Assembly: GCA_001939145.1 (NCBI GenBank)
Contig: LSRX01000284.1
Location: 336,451 to 400,450, forward strand
Reading direction: 5' to 3'
Source: Symbiodinium microadriaticum
Lineage: Eukaryota > Sar > Dinophyceae > Suessiales > Symbiodiniaceae
Length of the DNA stretch: 64,000 bases
Below are positions 10,067 through 18,738 of this stretch, one piece after another. The notes under the pieces were generated by a model. It saw only the letters and a program-made list of their open reading frames with translations, was not told where the DNA came from and did no database searches. Within the stretch, counting starts at the first letter, position 1. Every line of letters starts with the position of its first letter. Made by a program: the position numbers and the translations under genes.

Positions 10067-11221
10067 ATGGCGGCCATGAATCGAGTTGATTTGCAGGCTG
10101 ATGACAAAGGACTCAAGACCTGTTTCACAGCATGCAACGTCTTGCCTGAGTGGCAAGCAGCCATCGTGGCTCAACATCACATCGAGACCCTCGACGACTT
10201 CATCTTCATGATCAACAAGAAGGAATGGGAGAGTTCGGTGGCGGCATTTTGTCAGGAGGTCCCGTCCATCAAAGACAACAGACTGGCCCTCGCACGAGTG
10301 AAAGCGGCGTGGCAGGCGGGTTCAGTGGCCATCGAATCTTCGCATCAGTCCGCCATCAAGCATCAGGGGGACCTTGACCTTGATGACCCTCTCCCCGAGG
10401 CTACCATGCAGACTCTTCAGAGTGATTGGAAGCGCACTTATTCGTTCATCATCGAACCGCACTTGGAACCTGCCGATAGCCTGAGAGGCAGAGTACACCG
10501 CGAATTCAAACGCAGAAGCATGTCCGTGCTTGATGCGAGGAAAATCAAGACAGTTGTCAGTCAATCGATGCCGTCACGCGAGGAGAACATCACCCTCAAC
10601 AACGGCGTCGTCCTACAGATGCACAAAGAGCACCTTGCCCCCTTGCGCAGCGCGGTGGAGTACTATTGGAGGCTTCGCACACTCGCCTACGCGTGGGCTT
10701 GGGGCGGCAACTTTATGTGCAAGGACAGCGACGGCGTCGACAAAAGGATGATTGACTTGACCGAGTGTCTGGATTACGCCGACCTGAGCCTTCGCAATTG
10801 CTTGGAGTTTGGCTCGGGCAGCGTGTCGTGGTATGAGAAGAACGACAACCTCACCAGGGGAAAAATGGCGAGCCTCATCAGACGTGGTAACAATGCGTGC
10901 ACGGCGCTGGCTTTGGCGCTCCAGGAGTGCCACATTGAATGGCGCACACCACTTCCTCGGTCGATACAGTCTGAGGCCACTTCCGTCGACACCAAGAAGC
11001 GTACATCCACGGAGCTCGGCTTGCCACCTGCACCCAAGAATCCCCGCCTGCAGACTGTATCCATGGCAAAAGGCGGCAGAAAGTTCTGTAAGGCATGGAA
11101 CGACGGTCGCGGGTGCACTAAGTCGCCATGCCCTGACATTCATGGTTGTGACGTTCGTTTACCATCAGGCGCGCCTTGTGCTAGTACACAACACACTCGC
11201 ATGCAGCATCCTTCTGCCTGA
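10067..11221 (+). CDS. Gag-like protein with CCCH zinc finger
   Basis: 384 codons from ATG 10067 to TGA at 11219-11221. Mostly helical with mixed charge. Near the C-terminus is FCKAWNDGRGCTKSPCPDIH, a C-x8-C-x4-C-x3-H finger, followed by further Cys/His (GCD, PC, QHTRMQHP). This fits an RNA-binding Gag of dinoflagellate retroelements. After the TGA the same frame is open without another stop to 11894, so read-through would fuse it to the dioxygenase-like segment. Whether the TGA is natural or a mutation of this copy cannot be told here. Confidence 0.55.
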   Translation: MAAMNRVDLQADDKGLKTCFTACNVLPEWQAAIVAQHHIETLDDFIFMINKKEWESSVAAFCQEVPSIKDNRLALARVKAAWQAGSVAIESSHQSAIKHQGDLDLDDPLPEATMQTLQSDWKRTYSFIIEPHLEPADSLRGRVHREFKRRSMSVLDARKIKTVVSQSMPSREENITLNNGVVLQMHKEHLAPLRSAVEYYWRLRTLAYAWAWGGNFMCKDSDGVDKRMIDLTECLDYADLSLRNCLEFGSGSVSWYEKNDNLTRGKMASLIRRGNNACTALALALQECHIEWRTPLPRSIQSEATSVDTKKRTSTELGLPPAPKNPRLQTVSMAKGGRKFCKAWNDGRGCTKSPCPDIHGCDVRLPSGAPCASTQHTRMQHPSA

Positions 11222-11896
11222 ACCAGGGACGGCCTCTCGTCGCACTCAGGGGGGTTCCCTGGGCAGGTACAGAGTGCAAGGTGTGATTTTTCTGAAGTCG
11301 CATTGCTCCAGGCACTGAGGGATGCCTTTCCACATGTGTCAAACCAGATTCGAGGCATCAGAGCTGATCCTGACGCTCAGCCGATGTATCTAATCTTGGG
11401 CTTGATAACTTTTAGGCCTCCGGCGCGACTCTCAGAGCATACCTTGAGGGCTGCTGAGGTTGTGTCTTTGATTAACCGTTGGTTGCATAGCTTGCTTCCT
11501 CAGTTGACATGGACTTCCATCGCCATCAGCCGCAATGCTAGACTTGAGGTACACGCCGACCGTGGCAATGCCGAGGGTTCCAGTAATATTACTGTGACCT
11601 TGGGCCAATTCTCGGACGGGCAACTCTGGCTAGAGCATGCATCCGGGGATGTGCGCATGCCATGCTCAGATTCTGCAAACGCCATGGGCATTGTGGTGGA
11701 CACACACATGCGACCGTATGTGTTCTGCCCCCGCACTCGACATGCCACCATGCCCTTCACAGGAGAACGGTGGTGTCTCACGGCATACACGGCGGCTGAC
11801 AACGTCTCGCTCACTCCTGCTTTGCAGGCTAAGCTGGAGGAGCTGTGTTTTCCCGTGCCCGCATCCAGTAAGGCTTCTTACATCCAGTTCGGCTAA
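11222..11896 (+). CDS. 2-oxoglutarate/Fe(II) dioxygenase-like segment of the retroelement
   Basis: Open in the Gag frame right after its TGA; stop TAA at 11894-11896; no ATG near its start. It carries the double-stranded beta-helix signature: VHADRGN with H-x-D (His codon 11552, Asp 11558), ITVTLGQFSDGQLWLE as the next strands, then the distal His (RHATMPF, codon 11741) and Arg nine residues later (GERW, codon 11768), which would bind 2-oxoglutarate. The spacing fits Fe(II)/2OG enzymes, including the TET/JBP and AlkB groups that act on modified DNA bases. Substrate is unknown; assignment to TET/JBP is inference. Its 3' end overlaps the polyprotein frame by 260 bases in a +1 relation. Confidence 0.5.
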   Translation, partial: TRDGLSSHSGGFPGQVQSARCDFSEVALLQALRDAFPHVSNQIRGIRADPDAQPMYLILGLITFRPPARLSEHTLRAAEVVSLINRWLHSLLPQLTWTSIAISRNARLEVHADRGNAEGSSNITVTLGQFSDGQLWLEHASGDVRMPCSDSANAMGIVVDTHMRPYVFCPRTRHATMPFTGERWCLTAYTAADNVSLTPALQAKLEELCFPVPASSKASYIQFG

Positions 11897-14800
11897 TCTT
11901 CGTCAGGTTTTGCTAGGGCCTGAACCCGCCACGATCCCACCCGGACCACACGCGCCCACCTCATCTCGAATTGCTTCGAGCTCTTCTGGTTCTGAGGTGC
12001 GTAGGGTTTGTCTCTTCCCGGGGCCTGCTTCGGCCTCCCCTTGTTACAACCCTGGCCCCGCACCAACGTTGCAGCTGCCTTGTGATATCGCCCAGCGCCT
12101 TCGTGCAACCAGACCGGTCACTTGGCGAGGTAACGGAGACTTGCCGCAACTCCCAAGTGTGCAACCGCCTCGAGGCACATGGCTGGTGCTCGACCTGTGG
12201 GCGGGCATGAGTGGGCTTTGCGTTGCACTTTTGGGCCTGGGGGTCACATTTTACGCACTCGCTGCTGAACAGGATGAGCAAGCACGTCAGGTCGCGTCGC
12301 AGAACATGCCAAGCATAGTTCATGTGGCTAGGGTTGAGGATATCTCTCTCGAGTGTCTTTTGCCTTTCCTCCAACGCCGCAAGGTAAGAGGCATCTTACT
12401 GGGTGGAGGTGCGCCTTGTCAACCGCACAGCAGCCTCAACACTCACAGACAAGGTATGGCGGACACCCGAGCGTCCCAACCATCTCATGTGCGCCGCTTG
12501 CTTGACGAGCTACATGCGAGCCCAGCCTGTGCCGATCTCGAGATCTTCACGCTCCTCGAGAATGTCGCTAGCATGCAGCCCGAGGCCGCGGCACAGCTCT
12601 CAAAGTGGGCAGGTGGCCAGCCGTTCCGTTCTGATGCACAGTTCTGTGGTTGGACCAAGCGCAATCGTCTGTACTGGCTGTGTTCTAGGACTCAGTCGCT
12701 TTCACCATCGAGCACTGAGGCACCCAACGATTGGCAATGGTTCTCGCATCAGTCCGGCCCCCCTGAGCTGCGGTATGTGGGATCAAAGCCGTTGCCCAAG
12801 TCAGTGCATTGGCTGCAGGGTTATACACCCATTACAACCCCGCAGGAGGTGATGAAGGGCCATGCACTTCCCTTTTTCACCTTTACTCGGGAGTTCTGGC
12901 ACCCTCTAGACTCCGCCACTTCCGAGTCACCGGAGTCTTTGGAGCGCTTTCATCAGGACAACCGCCGCTTTCCGGTCAAGGCTTACAGGGAATCCTCACT
13001 GCTTTGGAAGCGCGAGTCCTGGCGCCAGCCTCTTCCGGAAGAAAGGGCACAAATGCTGGGAGTACCAACCTCGCTCCTGGAAGCAGCAGAGTCTGACGGT
13101 GACAGACGGAAACAAGCGCAGAACAGCCGCCTCGGCAACGGTTTCCACATTTTCACCGTGATGGTCATTTTGGCCATGCTGCCACAACTTTGTCAGTCAA
13201 AGTTGCAAGTGTCATCGCTACAGCCTGATCAAGATTTGCGCGATCGAATCAGCGGCACGCCTTGGGACCCTTGCAAGCGCGCGGCCTTCCCAGGCCTCTT
13301 GGACGCACCGGCGCTTGTGCAAGACATCCAGGAGCAGCTCAGGGATTTTCTCGTTGACCGCAGCGTCTGGCAGGAAACAACGCGCCTCTTGTCATTCTGC
13401 GACTTAGCCCTTCTGCAGCTTCATGTCATGTTTGCTCGAGGTAGGGGCTACGACTGGTACGAGCTCGGCCCCACTTCGCTTGACAGAAGATCCAGGGCTA
13501 AAGTGTTCACAAGCATCACAGGGCAGAGGTACCCGTCCGACTCCTCTAAGGGTTTGGATTTTCTTCTGCCCCCGGGTTTAGGTAAGGAGCTGCATATAGA
13601 ACACAGTGCCCAACTGCCTTCTCCTTTCGAGCCCTGTGCATGGCCCGAGAAGGACATTGATGTTCCCCTGCAAGCTCTATCAGTTTGGCGCGAGCACCTT
13701 CCTTGTCTAGCACAACGACAGAGGGATGTTTTGCGCACAGTACGTAAGGCCCTTCAGCCCCTCGATGATGCGCTTTGGCCCTTCCGTGTCGAAAGTTCTC
13801 GACGCGTCGCAGCCAAGAAAAGCCCCGCATTTGTAGCTTGCATGGTTTCCGTCCTTAGGTGGCCGGATCGAGCCATCGCCGCTGCCCTCGTCAAAGGTTT
13901 TGAGATCGTTGGTGACATCGCATCTTCACACCTTTTTAGAAGCGTAGCCCCTAAGGAAGCCCCAGCCCTTGAGGATTGGCTGCGAACCGAGGCAGCGGAA
14001 GCAGTTGAGAACATCATTCACTCCCCTCCACCAAAGATGCACCAAGAGATTCTTCAGGTCACCTTGGAGGAGATTGATAAAGGTTTCTGCTCTCCCCTCA
14101 AGTCCAAAGCTGAGCTTGACGCCATCTTCGGCCAAGGAAAGTGGCGCCCCCTGGAACGTTTTGTTCTCAATCAGCAGGGCAAGTTGCGCGTGATTGATAA
14201 TGCACGCAAGACTAATCACAATGCACATGCCTGTCTGCATGAGACAATTTGGACAACGAATGTTGATTTCGTTCCGGCAGTCATTAGGCAAGCTTTATCT
14301 TTGCTTGAGTTGCCTCAAGACGTGCCAGATTGGCTCCGATTTCGCGTTGGGACTGAGGACTTACCTGACGCATACCGTGGTCTGCCAGTGTGTCCCGAAC
14401 ACCTTGCAGTGTCAATTGCAGCTGTTTTCGTCCCACAGGTCGGTTGGCGCTTTACTATTTTGTGGGGGCTTGCGTACGGGCTGGAAGCCGCAGTCGTGGC
14501 CTTCAATAGGTTCCCTTGCTTGTGCATCGCCGTTTCACGACGATGCTGCTCCGCACTTTCTTCGTCATACTTTGATGACATGCTTGCCCTGGAGGCCGTG
14601 GCGACATCCGATATTTCACGTCAAGGTGTGCTTGCAGCCTCCATGTGCATGGGAGCGCCGCCTCAGCCTGCTAAGAGTTTTCCTCCTGCACCTGATAGGA
14701 TTTTCTTAGGGGTCTCGATTCATGTGGGCGATGCCGCTTACGACCGCATGCTCTTCATGCAGTGCAAGGAGTCTACCAAGCGTAAGGTGTGCTCCAAACT

Positions 14801-15584
14801 TGATGCGATTCTTGAATCAGGCACCCTTTCGCGCGACGAGGCGAGCAAACTTCGCGGAGACATCCAGTGGATGTTTTCCGCGTGCGCGGGCAATGCAGCT
14901 CGATACGCCAGTCCACTGCTGCGTCAGGCTCAGTGCGAGGGTATTGCCTGCCTCACAGAAGAGGATCGAGTGGTGCTTACATGTCTCAGGCATATGGTTC
15001 GCACTGCCAGGCCACGCGTCATGGATGCTGTTGCGCAGGCACCGCCTTGCATGACGATCTACACAGATGCATCTTTTGAAAAAGGAGAATTGCGCCTGGG
15101 ATGGGTGCTCTTCTTTCCGCCTCCTCAGCAGACTCTAGCCGGTACGTGCTTGGTACCTGAGGCAGTCCTGTCTGACTGGAAGCCAAGGGTGCAACAAATA
15201 TTCCCAGGTGAGACCCTAGCGGTTCTAGTAATCCCCCTCCTCTACCCTAATTTGATTAGGAACATGGATGCGCTCTGGTTTATAGACAACCAGGCAGCAG
15301 TTTCTGCTGCCATCACTGGCAGCAGCAAAGAAGGAGACATACATGAGATTGCTCACTACGCCGCTGTGCTACGGGCCAATCTCTCTTTTCGTGTCGTCTT
15401 CGAATGGGTGGATTCTGACTCAAATCCGAGTGACGGACTCTCTAGACTGGGTCTCGAATGCCCCTGGACTCAGAAACAGCCATGGCAGATCGAGGAGTTC
15501 GCCTTTCCAGATGCGGGCTTTCGCGGCAATCTGCAGGCTCTTCTGACTAGCGCTTCGGAAACAGTGGGTGATTTGCCTTTCTGA
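11637..15584 (+). CDS. Polyprotein: cytosine-5 DNA methyltransferase, reverse transcriptase, RNase H
   Basis: 1315 codons; the first 85 or so overlap the previous frame and are probably not used, so expression likely needs a +1 shift. Methyltransferase motifs in order: I LDLWAGMSGLC (Asp186), IV GGGAPCQPHSS (nucleophile Cys261), VI LLENVAS (Glu308), VIII TKRNRLYWL, IX PLPEERAQMLGVP, X RLGNGFH. Then a reverse transcriptase: motif A TEDLPDAYRGLPV (Asp908) and motif C YFDDM (Asp980/981). Then RNase H: IYTDASFEKG (Asp1144), GETLA (Glu1192), FIDNQAA (Asp1217), NPSDGLSR (Asp1266). All catalytic residues are present. In classical DIRS elements the methylase is an adenine type downstream of RNase H; here it is a cytosine type upstream of RT. 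It would methylate DNA, possibly the element's own cDNA. The C-terminus is truncated by a duplication at 15558-15594. Confidence 0.8.
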   Translation: MHPGMCACHAQILQTPWALWWTHTCDRMCSAPALDMPPCPSQENGGVSRHTRRLTTSRSLLLCRLSWRSCVFPCPHPVRLLTSSSANLRQVLLGPEPATIPPGPHAPTSSRIASSSSGSEVRRVCLFPGPASASPCYNPGPAPTLQLPCDIAQRLRATRPVTWRGNGDLPQLPSVQPPRGTWLVLDLWAGMSGLCVALLGLGVTFYALAAEQDEQARQVASQNMPSIVHVARVEDISLECLLPFLQRRKVRGILLGGGAPCQPHSSLNTHRQGMADTRASQPSHVRRLLDELHASPACADLEIFTLLENVASMQPEAAAQLSKWAGGQPFRSDAQFCGWTKRNRLYWLCSRTQSLSPSSTEAPNDWQWFSHQSGPPELRYVGSKPLPKSVHWLQGYTPITTPQEVMKGHALPFFTFTREFWHPLDSATSESPESLERFHQDNRRFPVKAYRESSLLWKRESWRQPLPEERAQMLGVPTSLLEAAESDGDRRKQAQNSRLGNGFHIFTVMVILAMLPQLCQSKLQVSSLQPDQDLRDRISGTPWDPCKRAAFPGLLDAPALVQDIQEQLRDFLVDRSVWQETTRLLSFCDLALLQLHVMFARGRGYDWYELGPTSLDRRSRAKVFTSITGQRYPSDSSKGLDFLLPPGLGKELHIEHSAQLPSPFEPCAWPEKDIDVPLQALSVWREHLPCLAQRQRDVLRTVRKALQPLDDALWPFRVESSRRVAAKKSPAFVACMVSVLRWPDRAIAAALVKGFEIVGDIASSHLFRSVAPKEAPALEDWLRTEAAEAVENIIHSPPPKMHQEILQVTLEEIDKGFCSPLKSKAELDAIFGQGKWRPLERFVLNQQGKLRVIDNARKTNHNAHACLHETIWTTNVDFVPAVIRQALSLLELPQDVPDWLRFRVGTEDLPDAYRGLPVCPEHLAVSIAAVFVPQVGWRFTILWGLAYGLEAAVVAFNRFPCLCIAVSRRCCSALSSSYFDDMLALEAVATSDISRQGVLAASMCMGAPPQPAKSFPPAPDRIFLGVSIHVGDAAYDRMLFMQCKESTKRKVCSKLDAILESGTLSRDEASKLRGDIQWMFSACAGNAARYASPLLRQAQCEGIACLTEEDRVVLTCLRHMVRTARPRVMDAVAQAPPCMTIYTDASFEKGELRLGWVLFFPPPQQTLAGTCLVPEAVLSDWKPRVQQIFPGETLAVLVIPLLYPNLIRNMDALWFIDNQAAVSAAITGSSKEGDIHEIAHYAAVLRANLSFRVVFEWVDSDSNPSDGLSRLGLECPWTQKQPWQIEEFAFPDAGFRGNLQALLTSASETVGDLPF

Positions 15585-15886
15585 AACAGTGGGTATACGG
15601 GATACGCTTGCTTTTCTACCAAGCTTGTGTGTCTTCGACCACCAGACCTTTGTGCCAGCACATGTGTATGTGTCAGGGCACAATACGACCAATGGCCTTA
15701 GGCCTTTTGTGTCAACTCACCGACTTACCGAGAGCGCTCTGTGGAAAAAAAGGACCGTGAGATGCGAGCTGCGAGTTGGTACTTCTCCTTGAGCATCATG
15801 CCAACCAAAGCTTCGCCCCCAAACCCAAGGGTGTCAAAGCTGTGAGACATGCAGTGCCGAGGAAGAGGAATCTGTCACTCCGATGA
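15585..15886 (+). pseudogene. Broken C-terminal tail of the polyprotein
   Basis: After the premature TGA (15582-15584), coding-like sequence continues in another frame: second copy of SETVG, then IRDTLAFLPSLCVFDHQTFV to about 15770. It then shifts again to a frame with LLLEHHANQSFAPKPKG, ending at TGA 15884-15886. The two shifts coincide with short duplications (12-bp repeat 15558-15569/15583-15594 with 25-bp period; 7-bp near-repeat 15763-15769/15770-15776). Together they suggest an originally longer polyprotein. Confidence 0.5.
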
Positions 15887-15996
15887 AGTCTTCCTACCTC
15901 CTGTAAAGGAAAGGAAACCCTAAAACTGTAATTCACTGCATTCTCTGAAGTCTGCACCGCTGAATCAGGCTTCTGGCCGCTGGTTTCTTCTCCCAG

Positions 15997-16042
15997 CAGC
16001 TCTTAGAGCTGCATGGGCTACTTCTGGGTCACTTGGAAGAAG
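15997..16042 (+). CDS. Exon candidate, model A
   Basis: tttcttctcccag before, GTGTTC after. Reads QLLELHGLLLGHLEE from phase 0, one base out. First of a four-exon chain with compatible phase. Confidence 0.55.
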
Positions 16043-16197
16043 GTGTTCGTGCGCAAGGGTACCCAGTACATAGAACCACCGTGACTTCAATCGAACGTAT
16101 CCAGAGCTAAGTCCAATCAATTAGATGGGACCTTAAGCTAAGTGATCCACGAAAAATCCGCAAGCGAAAAGACGAATTCAGTGATGACCTGCCCAAG

Positions 16198-16260
16198 GCG
16201 AGCGCAGCCCACTTTTGCAGTCTGGTGCCCACCGGCAACTGATCTCCATGTTCTTGCAAT
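16198..16260 (+). CDS. Exon candidate, model A
   Basis: After cctgcccaag, before GTGCCG. Two bases in, one out: ERSPLLQSGAHRQLISMFLQ. Phase fits both neighbours. An alternative acceptor is ttttgcag at 16220. Confidence 0.5.
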
Positions 16261-16347
16261 GTGCCGCTCGACAGGACGTTCAACAAATTCAGAATTCCAT
16301 TCACAGAACCTTAGCCTTGAACCTGAAACAAGCCCTAAACCCTATAG

Positions 16348-16418
16348 GCGGAGGAGCTTTGGCCGTAGATCGCCCATTCAGGAAAGACCCAAACATCCAT
16401 TCAGACTATCACCATAAG
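16348..16418 (+). CDS. Exon candidate, model A
   Basis: Preceded by ccctaaaccctatag, followed by GTTCTT. Two bases in, phase 0 out: GGALAVDRPFRKDPNIHSDY then HHK. Confidence 0.55.
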
Positions 16419-16529
16419 GTTCTTATATACTCATGCCATTAATAATATACCCTATAAAACCCTGTAAAAACCCTATAAAAACCCCTATCTAATTCTGACG
16501 GCCCCTGGACCCCAAAACCCTTCCTTCAG

Positions 16530-16590
16530 GCCGGCGTGTTTGGGCCGCTGTGCGTTCAGGACGCAGCTATGGGGGACAGGCGACTCAAGT
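16530..16590 (+). CDS. Exon candidate, model A
   Basis: aacccttccttcag before, GTTCTG after. Phase 0 in: AGVFGPLCVQDAAMGDRRLK, one base out. Confidence 0.55.
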
Positions 16591-16802
16591 GTTCTGCGGG
16601 ATCTGGGGCTTTAGGGCTGATATTTATTATAAGGATTGGGTTCAAGGTGTTTGGGTTCGGATTTTAAAGCTTTGGAGTTTAGGAGTCAAACAAAGATGTT
16701 TGCAAATATTGGGTTGAGCCGGGTGAAACGTTCCTGAAATTGTGTATACGTTGGTGTTTTCTGTCAAGTTGTTGCGGGATGCAGATGCCTGCTGTGGTGT
16801 AG

Positions 16803-16873
16803 CAGCTCGCACCTGTTCTCAACCAGGGACCCATGGTACCTATGCCTGCAAACTCCGGAATCTCTGAAGCATC
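16803..16873 (+). CDS. Exon candidate, model A
   Basis: gtgtag before, consensus-like GTAAGA after. Phase 0 in, two out: QLAPVLNQGPMVPMPANSGI then SEA. The joint to 16590 is out of phase, so a small exon may be missing. Confidence 0.45.
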
Positions 16874-17039
16874 GTAAGACACAGTCTGAAGTTATGTAAC
16901 GTTACGCATGTACTTGCAAAGCTCTGCGGACACTCTTGTCTTCGCATCAATGGGCGCGTGAAGTTATGCAGTTGGCGCCGGGGACTTGTATGGCAAACCC
17001 CGAACCTTGGGTTCCGAAGCGTGTCCGCGATCTTAAATC

Positions 17040-17225
17040 CCCTGAGCCCTCGAAACCGCAACTCCTGAACCCTAAGTCCCAAAACCCTGAATCTCAAACC
17101 TGACCTGGACCCCCAATTCAAAAGCTTCGAGCCCCAAACCCTAGAATCCTAAATCCTTCCCCTGAGACCCTACTCCCAAACTCGCGAGCCCCAAAACCCC
17201 CAAAATTTACCCCTAAACCCAAAAC
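17040..17225. repeat. Degenerate telomere-like cluster, C-rich orientation
   Basis: Runs of CCCTAAA/CCCCAAAC/CCCGAAC variants on the + strand ahead of the exon candidate at 17303. Confidence 0.6.
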
Positions 17226-17302
17226 CCAACGTAAACCGCCTTTTCCCCCAACTTCTCTGTACAAAATGTACAGTGAACCCTTGTGCACCCTGCGACTGAC
17301 AG

Positions 17303-17351
17303 GCTCATGACCATGGCGCGGGCTTCGCTGAGTATCGCGGAGGAGGCTTGA
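17303..17351 (+). CDS. Exon candidate, model A
   Basis: ctgcgactgacag before, GTTCAG after. Phase 0 in, one base out: AHDHGAGFAEYRGGGL. Phase fits 17706. Confidence 0.4.
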
Positions 17352-17377
17352 GTTCAGGGTTAGTATATGGTAACTAC

Positions 17378-17394
17378 TACTAGTAGTAATAGTG

Positions 17395-17425
<31 letters not shown>

Positions 17426-17445
17426 AAGTAGTAGTAGTAATAGTG

Positions 17446-17500
<55 letters not shown>

Positions 17501-17562
17501 GAGTAGTAGTAGCAGCAGCAGCAGGAGGACGAGGAGGAGTAGTAGTAGTAGTAGTAGTATAG
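17378..17562. repeat. TAG/AGT trinucleotide microsatellite
   Basis: About 60 near-perfect AGT units with AAT/GGT interruptions and a CAGCAGCAGGAGGACGAGG patch near 17511-17535. Confidence 0.95.
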
Positions 17563-17705
17563 TAATATTCGCAATACTGACGGTAATACTCATAGTAAGG
17601 GGTAGGCGTTCAAGGGGTTGGAACTTTAGGGTGCAGGGGCTCAGGGTCCATGAAATCAGGGATTAGGCAGGGTTTGCAAGGGTGGTTCTGTGAGGGGTTT
17701 GACAG

Positions 17706-17814
17706 GCTTTCCCGGAATGTGCGAAATGATGGATCAAGAAAGGCTTCTACAGCTCTTTCAGGATTTTGTAGAGCCTGTTAAGCAAGTGTTTCGTATGGCT
17801 TTTTCTTTTCGCAG
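17706..17814 (+). CDS. Exon candidate, model A
   Basis: gtttgacag before, GTTTAG after. Two bases in, two out. Reads FPGMCEMMDQERLLQLFQDF then VEPVKQVFRMAFSFR. The frame stays open to 17886; an earlier end before GTGTTT (17785) is possible. Confidence 0.55.
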
Positions 17815-18081
17815 GTTTAGAGCTACGGAGGGGGTTGTCCCAAAAAGGCCGAATGACCCTGAAAAGGACCAACAATGCTGTACATAGTGTCCTGGGTTGA
17901 TGGTTTCAGGATTCTAGCTGTGGGGTTTCGAACCTCAGATCTTAGGGCTGTAGGGCTATCGAGGTGCAGAGCTCGGGGAACAGAGTGTAGCCTGCTGTTA
18001 CGGGAGCAGCGCAGGCAGATTTTCTTGAGGTTGTGTTAGGTTAGGGTGTTTAGGGTAACTAGCGGCTAGCGCAAGCTTCAG

Positions 18082-18198
18082 GAACAGGGGTGTTGGTTTC
18101 TATCGTGCTGAACAGCGTGGGAGGCACCGACCTGAGATCTTGTCTGCTATCCTGTACTTTTTGCAGGAGGAGACTCGGGGCAACCATCTTTCGCCCAC
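18082..18198 (+). CDS. Exon candidate, model A
   Basis: gcttcag before, GTATTA after. One base in (fits 17814), two out. Reads NRGVGFYRAEQRGRHRPEIL then SAILYFLQEETRGNHLSP. The opposite strand is also open but this reading has matching splice phase. Confidence 0.5.
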
Positions 18199-18470
18199 GT
18201 ATTAGGTTCTGCGGCTTCAAGAGTGCATGACCCATCTCTGTGATGCCTTCCGGGCCTTCCGGTTCAGGATTCTGGGTAGAAAGTTTGGGGGATTGGAGGA
18301 TGTATAGGGTCTGCAATAAGGGTTCGGGAGTAGAGCCTGGAATGGAGTTTAGGAGCGGGGCTGGAAAGTGAAGGTTGGTGCAAGGCCCAAAGCCTTAAGC
18401 CAAACCTTTAGACTTGATACCCTAACAGCCTGCGACCTGAACCCTAGACCTTAGGTAGGTTTCGTGAAAG

Positions 18471-18501
18471 CAGCTGGAATTGAACCCAAATTATGTCCCT
18501 G
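18471..18501 (+). CDS. Small exon candidate, model A
   Basis: cgtgaaag before, GTTTCGGG after. Phase 0 in, one out: QLELNPNYVP. Confidence 0.4.
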
Positions 18502-18595
18502 GTTTCGGGTTCATCAAACCCAAAACCCCAGACCCCTAAACCTTCAACTTAAGATCCTAAATAGACCCGGAAGCCACAGAACGAGGTAGCCGCAG

Positions 18596-18638
18596 GGCCG
18601 GATGCCGCCTTTCCATTCCGAGCACCGGGCTTAGCCGG
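18596..18638 (+). CDS. Exon candidate, model A
   Basis: gtagccgcag before; GTTGGTTGGGGGTTTAGG after, a clear G-rich intron start. Two in, two out: PDAAFPFRAPGLA. Confidence 0.45.
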
Positions 18639-18695
18639 GTTGGTTGGGGGTTTAGGGGGTTCGGGCTAAGCGCGGCTTGGCGATTGTGCCTGCAG

Positions 18696-18738
18696 GAACT
18701 GTTGGACACGAAACATGAAGAAGGAGTACGTTTCAGAG
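18696..18738 (+). CDS. Exon candidate, model A
   Basis: gattgtgcctgcag before, GTGAGG after (good donor). The phase-compatible reading is NCWTRNMKKEYVSE; a phase-0 reading ELLDTKHEEGVRFR is equally protein-like and is open far downstream. Confidence 0.45.

Larger units (their letters stand above)
7092..15886 (+). mobile_element. Tyrosine-recombinase (DIRS-like) retroelement with DNA methyltransferase and dioxygenase-like domain
   Basis: Contiguous intronless coding block on the + strand: tyrosine recombinase (7101-9188), small Cys/His protein (9540-9830), Gag-like protein (10067-11221), 2OG-Fe(II) dioxygenase-like segment (11222-11896), and a polyprotein with cytosine methyltransferase, reverse transcriptase and RNase H (to 15584), with a broken C-terminal tail to 15886. 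Recombinase plus RT/RNase H without a DDE integrase is the DIRS/YR-retroelement hallmark. I could not find the split direct repeats or inverted termini, so the outer limits are the coding limits only and the recombinase could belong to a neighbouring insertion. It sits within the intron landscape of model A. Confidence 0.65.
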
